From Bacteroidota bacterium (GTDB lineage Bacteria; Bacteroidota; Bacteroidia; Chitinophagales; Chitinophagaceae): a stretch of DNA of 32,548 nucleotides. The position numbers and the translations under genes were made by a program. The stretch is taken from assembly GCA_023429825.1 (NCBI GenBank), contig JAEZDC010000049.1:1-32548 (forward strand), read 5' to 3'. The notes below the pieces were generated by a model, which had not been told where the DNA came from, made no database searches, and saw only the letters and a program-made list of their open reading frames with translations. This document shows positions 8,474 through 15,603 of the stretch, piece after piece (the stretch's first letter is position 1; the number at the start of each line of letters is the position of its first letter).

Positions 8474-8839
8474 CTAGCTATTTAGTTGGTTTGAAGTGGA
8501 GGTTTCATTTGTTGGTTGCTGAGTTAAAGCATGAACCGCATCTGCAAGCTCTTTCCAGGTTTTTTCAAGTTCGCCATAGAACTGGAGCCCGGAATCTGTC
8601 ATTACAAAATATTTTCTTGGCGGTCCGCTGCTGCTTTCAACCCAACGATAAGTAAGCAGTCCTGCATTTTTTAATCTCGTTAGCAGAGGGTACAGCGTGC
8701 CTTCCAGTATGTGAAGGTTAGCCGTTTTCATTCGCTCTACGATGTCAGAGGGATAAACCTCGCCCTGGCGAATGATGGATAAAATGCAAAACTCCAATAC
8801 CCCTTTCCGCATCTGGCTTTGTGTGTTCTGAATATCCAT
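8474..8839 (-). CDS. PadR family transcriptional regulator
   Basis: A 121-residue winged-helix repressor. PadR features are visible: MRKGVLEFCILSIIRQGEVYPSDIVERM (helices 1-2), the recognition region ILEGTLYPLLTRLKNAGLLTYRW, and the wing with SSGPPRKYFVMTDSG. The C-terminal part (YGELEKTWKELADAVHALTQ) is the dimerisation helix. It is the first gene of a tight operon with the PspC protein and probably represses its own unit. A perfect palindrome at 9248-9274, upstream of the preceding small gene on the same strand, is the best candidate operator. The ligand or stimulus is unknown. Confidence 0.95.
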   Translation of the reverse strand: MDIQNTQSQMRKGVLEFCILSIIRQGEVYPSDIVERMKTANLHILEGTLYPLLTRLKNAGLLTYRWVESSSGPPRKYFVMTDSGLQFYGELEKTWKELADAVHALTQQPTNETSTSNQLNS

Positions 8840-8858
8840 AATCTGGAGTTTTTGTAAT

Positions 8859-8894
8859 TGGTCTGCCGTTGAGGTTTAATGCTCACTGACAGAC
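8859..8894 (-). other. Hairpin in the leader of padR
   Basis: On the minus strand GGTCTGTC pairs with GGCAGACC (8 bp with one G-U), followed inward by a 2-base mismatch and TGAG/CTCA (4 bp) around an 8-base loop. It ends 20 bases before the padR start. There is no T tract, so it is not a standard terminator; an mRNA-processing or stability element is possible. Confidence 0.45.
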
Positions 8895-8971
8895 CGGTTA
8901 TTTAAAATTTTGATACGAACTATTTGTTTCTGTGCAGCTTCGTTGTGACTCACCTAATACCTTAACGGTAA

Positions 8972-9169
8972 TTAGAACGCAAATCTCCTGTAAGCTGTTC
9001 TGTTGGTTTTTCTCATCTTCTGGATGTTCCAGAGATTAGCTGCAGAGAAAATGTTTTTGCTGTTATCGTTGTTCATTTCAATAGCAACAGTTTCAGTCAC
9101 CTCTTTCACCAGATTATTCATGTGGTCGTTGCTGATCTTGTCGAAGAGGTTTGTGTTTTCGGTTCTCAT
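8972..9169 (-). CDS. Short basic-tailed protein, first gene of the padR unit
   Basis: A 65-residue protein with no signal peptide or membrane segment. The N-terminal half is acidic/amphipathic (NLFDKISNDHMNNLVKEVTE) and the C-terminus is basic and aromatic (NLWNIQKMRKTNRTAYRRFAF). The codons look like those of neighbouring genes. Short proteins ending in an NLWNIQ-like segment and an arginine-rich tail occur in Chitinophagaceae, but I know no function. The gene runs in the same direction as padR, 132 bases away, and is the first gene after the 9248-9274 palindrome, so it is probably controlled with padR. It is likely a real gene despite its length. Confidence 0.65.
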   Translation of the reverse strand: MRTENTNLFDKISNDHMNNLVKEVTETVAIEMNNDNSKNIFSAANLWNIQKMRKTNRTAYRRFAF

Positions 9170-9247
9170 TACTTAAGTATTTAAATGTTTTTGATTTTTT
9201 GTTTTGCCTGAGCTTTTCTCATTGACAACACAAAGATGGGGTATTTT

Positions 9248-9274
9248 ATGGTACTATGTGTCACATAGTACCAT
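9248..9274. promoter_or_regulatory. Perfect 27-bp palindrome, candidate PadR operator
   Basis: ATGGTACTATGTG (9248-9260) and CACATAGTACCAT (9262-9274) are exact inverted repeats around a single T. PadR proteins bind inverted repeats with ATGT/ACAT-like half-sites, and both half-sites occur here. On the minus strand a near-consensus -7 element (CATCTTTG) follows about 15 bases downstream, so the palindrome would cover the -33 region of the promoter for the 65-residue gene and padR. A one-base loop makes an RNA hairpin unlikely. The assignment to this PadR is inferred from position. Confidence 0.7.
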
Positions 9275-9468
9275 CTTTTTTTTAGTAGTTGGTGGACAAA
9301 GGAAGTATATTAAAATTAAAGGTTTGATAATCAATCTTATGTATAAAAAATAAATTATACCAAAAGGATAGTCGGTAATATTTTGGGATGACTGGTTTAG
9401 CCTTGATGCGCCCTGACCTCTTAAGGTTTAAGCGTAAGGATGAAATATAGAGTTAGTCTAATCTTCGT

Positions 9469-10860
9469 TTGTATTTTCAGCAAAATCTTCCTTCATTGAA
9501 AGAACAGCTTCAATTACTTAAAGATCATTTTCAATCCGGGGCCACCAAGACTTATCAATTCCGCAAACAGCAATTGATCAATTTAAAAAAGTCAGTTCTC
9601 AAATATGAGAATGAATTGTATGATGCTCTATACAAAGATCTTAAGAAAAGCAAAGAAGAAAGCTGGGTCACTGAATTGGGTTTTTTAATTAGTGAGATCA
9701 ATGCTACTTTAAAGCGTTTGCATAGATGGATGGAATGGCAAAAGGTTAAGACCAACCTGCTTAATTTTCCTTCATCCAGTTATATAGTAAATGAACCTTT
9801 AGGCGTAGTACTAATTATAGGCCCATGGAATTACCCGCTACAATTGTTATTTACCCCCCTGGTTGGCGCTATAGCTGCAGGTAACTGTGTTGTATTGAAA
9901 CCAAGTGAGTTTGCTCCTGCCACATCTAATATAATGGAGAGGATCATCAATGAAACTTTTCCAAAAGAGTACATTTTATATGTGCAGGGAGATGGTGCTG
10001 AAGTAGTGCCTGCGATGATGAATAATTTCAAATTCGATCATGTGTTCTATACCGGCAGCACTGCAGTAGGAAAGATCATTTATAAACTGGCTGCAGAAAA
10101 ACTTGTTCCGGTAACCTTGGAATTAGGAGGTAAAAGTCCATGTGTGATTGAAGAAGATGCAGACATTAAAGTAGCTGCAAGAAGAATTGCAGTAACAAAG
10201 TTTTCAAACGCCGGCCAGATGTGCGTAGCTCCTGATTATATTTTAGTACATAATAATATTAAGGATACATTTATTGTCGAGCTTAAGCAAACACTGGTGA
10301 AGTTCTTTTCTGATGAACCAGCAAACAATGATAGTTATGGGAAGATCATTAATGAAAAACAATTCATTCGATTATCACAATATTTAAAAGATGTGAAGAT
10401 CATACATGGAGGGAAGACGAATAAAGAGAAGTTGGTGATCGATCCTGTTATTGTCGAGGCTGAACTTTCTAGCGCTCTAATGCATGGTGAGATATTTGGT
10501 CCCATCATTCCGATTATTTCGTTCTCTTCATTTAACGAGGCGAAAAAGATCATTAATGAAAACCCGGATCCTTTAGCATTTTATATTTTTTCTTCCAGCA
10601 AGGGCAAACAAAAATTCTGGATCGATAATATTCCCGCAGGAGGTGCGTGCATCAATAACGCCAGCTGGCATTTAACAAATCATCATTTGCCATTTGGAGG
10701 GAGAGGTGATAGCGGTATTGGTAATTATCATGGGAGATATTCGTTCGACACATTCTCGCATAAAAAGGCAGTGATGCGAACACCTACATGGTTTGATCCG
10801 GACATAAAATATCCACCATTTAAAGGGAAGCTGAGTCTGTTCAAGAAAATAATAAGGTGA
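9469..10860 (+). CDS. Aldehyde dehydrogenase, class 3-like, TTG start
   Basis: An NAD(P)-dependent aldehyde dehydrogenase of 463 residues, the short form without an N-terminal extension (class 3/fatty-aldehyde type, like AlkH). Landmarks: IIGPWNYPLQLL (cofactor site), VFYTGSTAVGK, the general base E218 in TLELGGKSP, the nucleophile C252 in NAGQMCVAPDY, and HLPFGGRGDSGIG near the C-terminus. A C-terminal basic and hydrophobic tail may contact the membrane. The frame is closed by TAG at 9454, and the first in-frame ATG would remove the first ~87 residues, so translation must begin at TTG 9469 (or another rare codon). The stop TGA abuts the stop of the convergent DUF2911 gene. Likely substrates are medium- or long-chain aldehydes. 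Confidence 0.93.
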   Translation: MYFQQNLPSLKEQLQLLKDHFQSGATKTYQFRKQQLINLKKSVLKYENELYDALYKDLKKSKEESWVTELGFLISEINATLKRLHRWMEWQKVKTNLLNFPSSSYIVNEPLGVVLIIGPWNYPLQLLFTPLVGAIAAGNCVVLKPSEFAPATSNIMERIINETFPKEYILYVQGDGAEVVPAMMNNFKFDHVFYTGSTAVGKIIYKLAAEKLVPVTLELGGKSPCVIEEDADIKVAARRIAVTKFSNAGQMCVAPDYILVHNNIKDTFIVELKQTLVKFFSDEPANNDSYGKIINEKQFIRLSQYLKDVKIIHGGKTNKEKLVIDPVIVEAELSSALMHGEIFGPIIPIISFSSFNEAKKIINENPDPLAFYIFSSSKGKQKFWIDNIPAGGACINNASWHLTNHHLPFGGRGDSGIGNYHGRYSFDTFSHKKAVMRTPTWFDPDIKYPPFKGKLSLFKKIIR

Positions 10861-11421
10861 TCAAAAGTTGATGGGTAATACTGCTTTGGTATTCTCCCAC
10901 ATCATCACCAGGTTCGATCCATTAGATGTTTCTTCAAAATACATTGTGAAAGCTTCTGCGCTGTCATCGGTCCGCTGAACAGGTATGCTAATTCGGGCAA
11001 CATCTTTCCTGCTGTCATATGTAAAGTTGCCCCAGCTAAAGTTGTCTTTATTTACAATGACCGTCCATTTATCTTCATAAGGAATGCAAAACAGGCTATA
11101 GCGGCCTTTGACAATTTTCTTATCTCCTAATCTTGCATTTTTAAAAAACTCTATCTCTGTTGTTTCGTTTGCTCCCAACCTCCACATCTCACCATATTTA
11201 ATTATCCCGCCAAAGATCAGCCTGTTGCTTTTTAGAGGGCGGCTATAGATCACCCTGGCAAATGGATCGCCTTTAACACGACCATTCATTTTTAAAATAG
11301 GGTAGTTTGCGGGACTATAACTAATATCAAGAATCGATTTGTCCAGATCTGTAGGTTTTTGTTGTGCATTAGCACACAGAACAATACAGGTGAATGCGAT
11401 AAGGGAAATAAATTGCTTCAT
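10861..11421 (-). CDS. Secreted DUF2911 protein
   Basis: A 186-residue protein with a Sec signal peptide (MKQFISLIAFTCIVLCANAQQ, cleavage likely after ANA). The mature part carries the DUF2911 hallmarks: FARVIYSRPLKSNRLIFG, IIKYGEMWRLGANETTEIEF and KGRYSLFCIPYEDKWTVIVNKD. The family is abundant in Bacteroidota and its function is not established; a periplasmic beta-sandwich is likely. It is the last gene on this strand before the convergent aldehyde dehydrogenase, and it starts 29 bases after the stop of the AcpH-like gene, so it may belong to that operon. Confidence 0.92.
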   Translation of the reverse strand: MKQFISLIAFTCIVLCANAQQKPTDLDKSILDISYSPANYPILKMNGRVKGDPFARVIYSRPLKSNRLIFGGIIKYGEMWRLGANETTEIEFFKNARLGDKKIVKGRYSLFCIPYEDKWTVIVNKDNFSWGNFTYDSRKDVARISIPVQRTDDSAEAFTMYFEETSNGSNLVMMWENTKAVLPINF

Positions 11422-11450
11422 GCTATTGAAGTTTGTGCAAATATAGCAGG

Positions 11451-12044
11451 CTATGACTGTAACAACTGTTGGAAGTTAAATGCTGCAAACTTTTTAACAT
11501 CCGGTAAAAATTCATTCGCCAGTTGATGAAGCTGGGGGTAATGCGCTTCAAACGAATTATACGCTGCGGTGGAATTATTAAGATATACAGCTCTTCGTGC
11601 AACTCCTTCAAAGCTTCTTTCAATTCCCCACTTGTATTGATAATTAAGTAACCAGTTCTGGCTCTTCATGTACGGAAGCATTCCGGAAAATTTTTCCGGT
11701 AATTGTAATTCGTGCTTTGTTAACGTTTGGTAAACATGATCTGCAAATTGATGCAATGGCAGTGCATTCCAGGTTGCTTCATGTAAAGCAAGGAAATGAT
11801 CATACACCACATCGATAAATGCACCTGCATATAATCCAACTGTAGGCTTAAAGAACTGCCTGGCTTGTTTTGTGGCAGGATGATCATCAGTATACGCATC
11901 TATGGCTCTATGCAACGTGATGCCTTTTTGAATTAGAACCGGGTAATCAAACTTTTTCTTTCCTTTTACAAAATCACTGATGAGATTGCCAACCAATATC
12001 TCGTCATGCATAAAGGATAGATATGCATGAGCTAAATAATTCAT
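11451..12044 (-). CDS. AcpH-like ACP phosphodiesterase family protein (DUF479)
   Basis: A 197-residue protein starting MNYLAHAYLSF, the typical start of the acyl-carrier-protein phosphodiesterase (AcpH) family. The conserved histidine/aspartate motifs are present: GNLISDFVKG, LHRAIDAYTDDHP and DVVYDHFLALHE. These belong to an HD-like metal site that in E. coli AcpH hydrolyses the 4'-phosphopantetheine link of ACP. Whether Bacteroidota homologues act on ACP is not certain. ATG 12044 is chosen over the upstream ATG 12068 because it matches the family start and gives an ATGA overlap with the stop of the alpha/beta-hydrolase gene. That overlap indicates translational coupling. Confidence 0.9.
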   Translation of the reverse strand: MNYLAHAYLSFMHDEILVGNLISDFVKGKKKFDYPVLIQKGITLHRAIDAYTDDHPATKQARQFFKPTVGLYAGAFIDVVYDHFLALHEATWNALPLHQFADHVYQTLTKHELQLPEKFSGMLPYMKSQNWLLNYQYKWGIERSFEGVARRAVYLNNSTAAYNSFEAHYPQLHQLANEFLPDVKKFAAFNFQQLLQS

Positions 12045-13453
12045 TGTAAAACGTTTTTCTTCAGCCACTTTTCTATTTCCGTCAAAGCTTCCACGGAAAA
12101 GGTTTCATCCAGTTCGCCATATTCTGTGATATTACATTTTACACACCGTTGAAACAGATGGTTCAATCCTGGTAAAACTTTTACTTCGTAAGATGGAGAT
12201 CTACTTTTTGAAAGCGCTTTTTTAATTCCGTTTGTGTTTGAAGTAGCGATGACCTGCACGTCGTTCTCGCCATTAAGCGCTAAAACTTTAGCATTTGTCT
12301 GCTCAATGAAAACAGAAGCATTACTTTTTAGAAAATAATTCATCCAAGGAGAGGAAAATTCTTTAACGAGATTTCGAATGATCGTTTCTCCAATTTCCCT
12401 GGAAGTAAAACCCAATTGTTGAAGGAGTTCAGGGTTCACATTACTTACCCATTGATTATATTCTTTTATAGCAGTTTGCTGTGCCTTGTTAAGGTCTGTT
12501 TCCGTTAAGCTTAATTTGATTAGTTGTTTATAAAGTGGAGTATATGCTTTTACTGCATCTTCAGAAACCCCTTCCCGTAATAATATTTGTTCTCCTTGCT
12601 CTGCTAAAAGATCAGCGCCGTTGATGCCTGGCCCTGCAAGAAGGATAAGAAAGTTAATATCGGTTCGTTCGGCAGCCACCAGGGAGGCGATGATTCCACC
12701 TTCGCTATGTCCTATTAGCCCAATGCGGTTGATATCTATTTCCGGTCTCTTTTTCAAAAACTCCAAACTGGTGATCACATCTTTTGCAAAATCGGCACTG
12801 CTGGCTTTTTCTACTTCTCCCTTGCTTTTACCAATGCCTCTGTCATCAACTCTTAAGACTGCAAAGCCAAGTTTTGTAAGATGATCTGCAATCACCGCAA
12901 ATGGTTTATGCCCCATGATCGTTTCATCACGATCTTGTTGCCCGCTACCCGAGATAAGTATCGCTGCAGGGAATTTCGATCCAAGAGATGGATAAGTAAG
13001 CGTGGCTCCTAAGTGAACCGATCTGTCTGAATTATCATATTCAACTTCTTCTACTTTATAATTAAAAGGAGGTTGTGGCGTTTGCGGTTTAGCTTTCTCT
13101 GCGGGAATTGCATCTTTTCCTAAAACCAGATCAAAAGATCCTCCACCCTGGCTCCATTTACCTGTAATTGTCTTGTTGTCGGAGGATATACTTCCAATGT
13201 AGTTGCCGCCAATGACACTCACGCTGATGGTAATTGAATTATCTTTTATCACAACCTGGTCACAACGTATGCCGTTTGCACCCTGATCAGGGCTATCCAT
13301 TGTAGCAGAAAGTTGCCTGTCTTTTTCAGTGATATGAAAAACCAAGGTTATACCCATAAGCTTTCCTTTCCAGTCGCCAATGAAGATGGATTGCTGAGCA
13401 GAAACAGTTGTTACCAGAAAGATGGCAAGAATGCAAAACACCGCATGCTTCAT
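12041..13453 (-). CDS. Secreted alpha/beta hydrolase with N-terminal beta domain
   Basis: A 470-residue exported enzyme. It starts with a Sec signal peptide (MKHAVFCILAIFLVTTVSAQQ). Residues about 22-115 form a beta-rich domain (GDWKGKLMGITLVFHITEKD), and a serine hydrolase domain follows. Motifs: oxyanion region LISGSGQQDRDE, nucleophile elbow GLIGHSEGGII (Ser), an acid in LNGENDVQV (Asp) and the histidine in LPGLNHLFQ. Such proteins are often annotated as dienelactone hydrolase or serine aminopeptidase; the substrate is probably a periplasmic ester or peptide. The stop overlaps the start of the AcpH-like gene by ATGA, so the two are coupled. The upstream 341-base gap separates it from the divergent PepSY-like gene. 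Confidence 0.93.
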   Translation of the reverse strand: MKHAVFCILAIFLVTTVSAQQSIFIGDWKGKLMGITLVFHITEKDRQLSATMDSPDQGANGIRCDQVVIKDNSITISVSVIGGNYIGSISSDNKTITGKWSQGGGSFDLVLGKDAIPAEKAKPQTPQPPFNYKVEEVEYDNSDRSVHLGATLTYPSLGSKFPAAILISGSGQQDRDETIMGHKPFAVIADHLTKLGFAVLRVDDRGIGKSKGEVEKASSADFAKDVITSLEFLKKRPEIDINRIGLIGHSEGGIIASLVAAERTDINFLILLAGPGINGADLLAEQGEQILLREGVSEDAVKAYTPLYKQLIKLSLTETDLNKAQQTAIKEYNQWVSNVNPELLQQLGFTSREIGETIIRNLVKEFSSPWMNYFLKSNASVFIEQTNAKVLALNGENDVQVIATSNTNGIKKALSKSRSPSYEVKVLPGLNHLFQRCVKCNITEYGELDETFSVEALTEIEKWLKKNVLQ

Positions 13454-13794
13454 AAAAAATGATTTGAGCTAAGTTAGCCACACATCCCTAAAGCGATACC
13501 ATTCTTCAAACTGTTAAAACCACATCTCAACTTTAACCTGTCATTCACCTGCATTATAATTTTTTTAGCACTTTCCTGGAAACCCTTGCAAACACTGGCT
13601 TTCAGCGGGTAATTAACTTCTGTTAACCTTGGGATTAACACCGTTCATCCTTAAAAACGAAATTTATCGTACATCCATCCCAATTCGATTGCCACACCCT
13701 GCTACCCAATCTATTTTTGACTTGTCAATGGCTGATAACAACAGCAAAAACAAATCTTAATAAAACAAACTTTTAAACTCAAAAAATTACAATC
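13454..13794. other. 341-base intergenic region between divergent genes
   Basis: No credible coding frame is visible. It holds three closely spaced GTTAA/TTAAC motifs around 13613-13640 and a good promoter for the plus-strand gene at 13689-13719. The remaining bases up to the ATG at 13795 are an A-rich leader of about 70 bases. I see no promoter for the minus-strand hydrolase gene with confidence, and no hairpin strong enough to call. Confidence 0.5.
13689..13719 (+). promoter_or_regulatory. Promoter of the PepSY-like gene (-33 TTG, -7 TATTTTTG)
   Basis: TTG at 13689-13691 is followed after 20 bases by TATTTTTG at 13712-13719. Both elements and the spacing fit the Bacteroidota promoter (TTTG, about 19-21 bases, TAnnTTTG). 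The predicted transcript would have a leader of about 70 bases, rich in A and without an internal start. Confidence 0.6.
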
Positions 13795-14283
13795 ATGAAA
13801 ACAAGAATTCACCAGCTCATCAGGATCAGCACACCGGTTATGGCAAAAAGAGCATTTGCAGCATTAGTAGCTTTAACAATCACCGCAAGTGCTTTCGCTA
13901 AAGATGTGACACGCAATATCAGTTACAAAACCATGGACCATTTTAAATCAGCTTACTCAGAAGCAAGTGATGTACAATGGACATTGAAAAATGATTTTGT
14001 AAAAGCTAGTTTCTTATTAGAAGGGGAAAGAGTGGAAGCATTTTATTCATTACAGGGAGAGTTGATCGGAAGCAGCAAAGCCATCAGCAGCCAAAGTCTT
14101 CCGGCCGCCGCACAAAGATTGATCAATAAGAAATATGATAAGTATACAGTTAAAGAAGTAATACAGTTTGACGGTGCAGAAGCAACAAAGTTTTATGTAT
14201 CTCTTGACGGAAGCAAAAAGCAGGTTGTTTTAGAAGTAAACCAGGACGGAGCCACCTCTGTTTTTAGAACAACAAAAAAGTAA
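13795..14283 (+). CDS. Periplasmic PepSY-like (BLIP-like) protein
   Basis: A 162-residue exported protein. The N-terminus MKTRIHQLIRISTPVMAKRA is long and basic before the hydrophobic core FAALVALTITASAFA, which gives a Sec signal with cleavage after AFA. The mature part has two similar halves typical of PepSY-like / beta-lactamase-inhibitor-like folds: FKSAYSEASDVQWTLKNDFVKASFLLEGERVEAFYSLQG and LPAAAQRLINKKYDKYTVKEVIQFDGAEATKFYVSLDG. The family is expanded in Chitinophagaceae, with no defined function. It has its own promoter upstream and a strong terminator 28 bases after the stop, so it is monocistronic. Confidence 0.85.
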   Translation: MKTRIHQLIRISTPVMAKRAFAALVALTITASAFAKDVTRNISYKTMDHFKSAYSEASDVQWTLKNDFVKASFLLEGERVEAFYSLQGELIGSSKAISSQSLPAAAQRLINKKYDKYTVKEVIQFDGAEATKFYVSLDGSKKQVVLEVNQDGATSVFRTTKK

Positions 14284-14311
14284 ATCTTTCATAAGCAAGC
14301 AGTTGGTTAAG

Positions 14312-14337
14312 GCCTCTCACAACTGAGAGGCTTTTTT
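14312..14337 (+). terminator. Intrinsic terminator of the PepSY-like gene
   Basis: GCCTCTCA (14312-14319) and TGAGAGGC (14324-14331) form a perfect 8-bp stem with a CAAC loop, followed by six Ts. It is a textbook rho-independent terminator on the plus strand. Confidence 0.93.
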
Positions 14338-14375
14338 GTGCCATAAACTTTCTCTGTTCAATTCGACTGTATTCC

Positions 14376-14383
14376 TACTTTTG
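14376..14383 (+). promoter_or_regulatory. Candidate -7 element of the deoxyhypusine-synthase-like gene
   Basis: TACTTTTG fits TAnnTTTG and lies 18 bases before the ATG at 14402. The terminator of the preceding gene ends at 14337, leaving just enough room for a promoter. No clear -33 TTG is seen. Confidence 0.5.
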
Positions 14384-14401
14384 TGCCCTAAATTTTTTTT
14401 G

Positions 14402-15376
14402 ATGAGTAAAGGACCTGTTTCACAATTTATACAACACCACTTCAGGCACTTCAATGCTGCAGCACTTGTGGATGCCGCTAAAGGATACGAAACACATTTG
14501 TTAGAAGGCGGTAAGATGATGGTTACATTGGCCGGAGCGATGAGTACCGCTGAATTAGGGGTTTCTTTAGCTGAGATGATCCGCCAGGATAAAATTCATA
14601 TCATCAGTTGTACAGGTGCAAACCTTGAGGAAGATATAATGAATTTAGTAGCGCATGATCATTATGAAAGAATACCTAACTGGAGAGATCTTACACCCGA
14701 GCAGGAATGGGCATTGTTAGAACGAGGATTGAATCGTGTTACAGATACGTGCATTCCTGAAGAAGAAGCGTTCAGGAGAATTCAGCGACACATTCATAAG
14801 CTTTGGGCTGATGCAGATGCGAAAGGTGAACGTTATTTTCCTCATGAATACATGTACAAGTTATTATTGAGTGAAGTAATGAAGCCGGATTACCAGATAG
14901 ATCCTAAAGACAGCTGGATGATCGCCGCTGCAGAAAAGAATTTACCAATTGTTGTGGGCGGATGGGAAGACAGCACGATGGGAAACATCTTCGCATCGTA
15001 TGTGTATAAAGGAGAGATCAAAGCCACCACAATGAAAAGTGGTATCGAATACATGGTGTGGTTGAGTAGTTGGTATAAAGATAATTGCAGTGGAAAAGGC
15101 ATCGGGTTCTTCCAGATAGGTGGTGGAATTGCCGGCGATTTCCCAATTTGTGTTGTTCCGATGATGTACCAGGATCTTGAGATGCATGAAATTCCCTTCT
15201 GGAGTTACTTCTGCCAGATCAGCGACAGCACTACATCCTATGGTTCATATTCCGGAGCTCATCCGAATGAGAAGATTACCTGGGGCAAATTGGATATTCA
15301 TACACCTAAGTATATAATAGAAAGTGACGCAACGATAGTAGCTCCTTTAGTATTCGCTTACCTGTTAGGGTGGTAA
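14402..15376 (+). CDS. Deoxyhypusine synthase-like protein
   Basis: A 324-residue NAD-dependent enzyme homologous to eukaryotic/archaeal deoxyhypusine synthase. The start at 14402 (MSKGPVSQFIQHHFRHFNA) is chosen because the family begins there and a TACTTTTG element precedes it; the frame is open to 14336, but that part includes the T tract of the terminator. Visible landmarks: TLAGAMSTAELG, the NAD-site ISCTGANLEEDIMN, and the lysine motif NEKITWGKLD with K296, equivalent to the catalytic K329 of human DHS, followed by SDATIVAPL. Bacteria have no eIF5A, so the natural substrate must differ, perhaps a free polyamine. Several spermidine-binding residues are replaced (see findings). Confidence 0.92.
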   Translation: MSKGPVSQFIQHHFRHFNAAALVDAAKGYETHLLEGGKMMVTLAGAMSTAELGVSLAEMIRQDKIHIISCTGANLEEDIMNLVAHDHYERIPNWRDLTPEQEWALLERGLNRVTDTCIPEEEAFRRIQRHIHKLWADADAKGERYFPHEYMYKLLLSEVMKPDYQIDPKDSWMIAAAEKNLPIVVGGWEDSTMGNIFASYVYKGEIKATTMKSGIEYMVWLSSWYKDNCSGKGIGFFQIGGGIAGDFPICVVPMMYQDLEMHEIPFWSYFCQISDSTTSYGSYSGAHPNEKITWGKLDIHTPKYIIESDATIVAPLVFAYLLGW

Positions 15377-15400
15377 TAAACCATTTTAAAGAAAAAAGTA

Positions 15401-15424
15401 AAAAGCTCCCATTTGGGAGCTTTT
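15401..15424 (+). terminator. Intrinsic terminator after the DHS-like gene
   Basis: AAAAGCTCCC (15401-15410) and GGGAGCTTTT (15415-15424) form a perfect 10-bp stem with an ATTT loop, 24 bases after the stop. The stem's own A and T ends act as the A tract and T tract in both directions. A further C and four Ts follow on the plus strand. Confidence 0.9.
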
Positions 15425-15500
15425 CTTTTAAACCAACGTGCAAGTAGTGAATATGATTATGCTTTCCTGATCATAAAATTGAATAAACCCCTTGGAGAAT

Positions 15501-15518
15501 ATTTGTGAATTCACAAAT
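15501..15518. promoter_or_regulatory. Perfect 18-bp palindrome upstream of deoC
   Basis: ATTTGTGAA followed by TTCACAAAT is an exact palindrome with an EcoRI-like centre. It is 85 bases before the deoC start, the right place for an operator. It contains TTGTGA/TCACAA half-sites but with closer spacing than a CRP site or a Rex box, so the binding protein is unknown. Confidence 0.55.
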
Positions 15519-15603
15519 GTTTTAGAAGCTGGAAATCCTTATGAATTGAGGGCGCTAACCTTTATGCTGGAAAATTGTTTACTTTGATGTTCATTTTAGA
15601 GAT

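Noticed and set aside
9248..9285. Rho-independent terminator (palindrome followed by a T run on the plus strand)
   Set aside because: No plus-strand gene ends nearby, the stem is AT-rich and a one-base loop is not feasible; an operator fits better.
15327..15349. A partial match to the dispersed repeat (GTGACGCAACGATAGTAGC) inside the DHS-like gene
   Set aside because: It encodes the conserved SDATIVAP segment of the protein and lacks the GCGACGCAAC core, so the similarity is coincidental.
15501..15518. Rex box or CRP site upstream of deoC
   Set aside because: Rex sites need TTGTGAA and TTCACAA four bases further apart, and CRP needs six bases between TGTGA and TCACA; here there are two.
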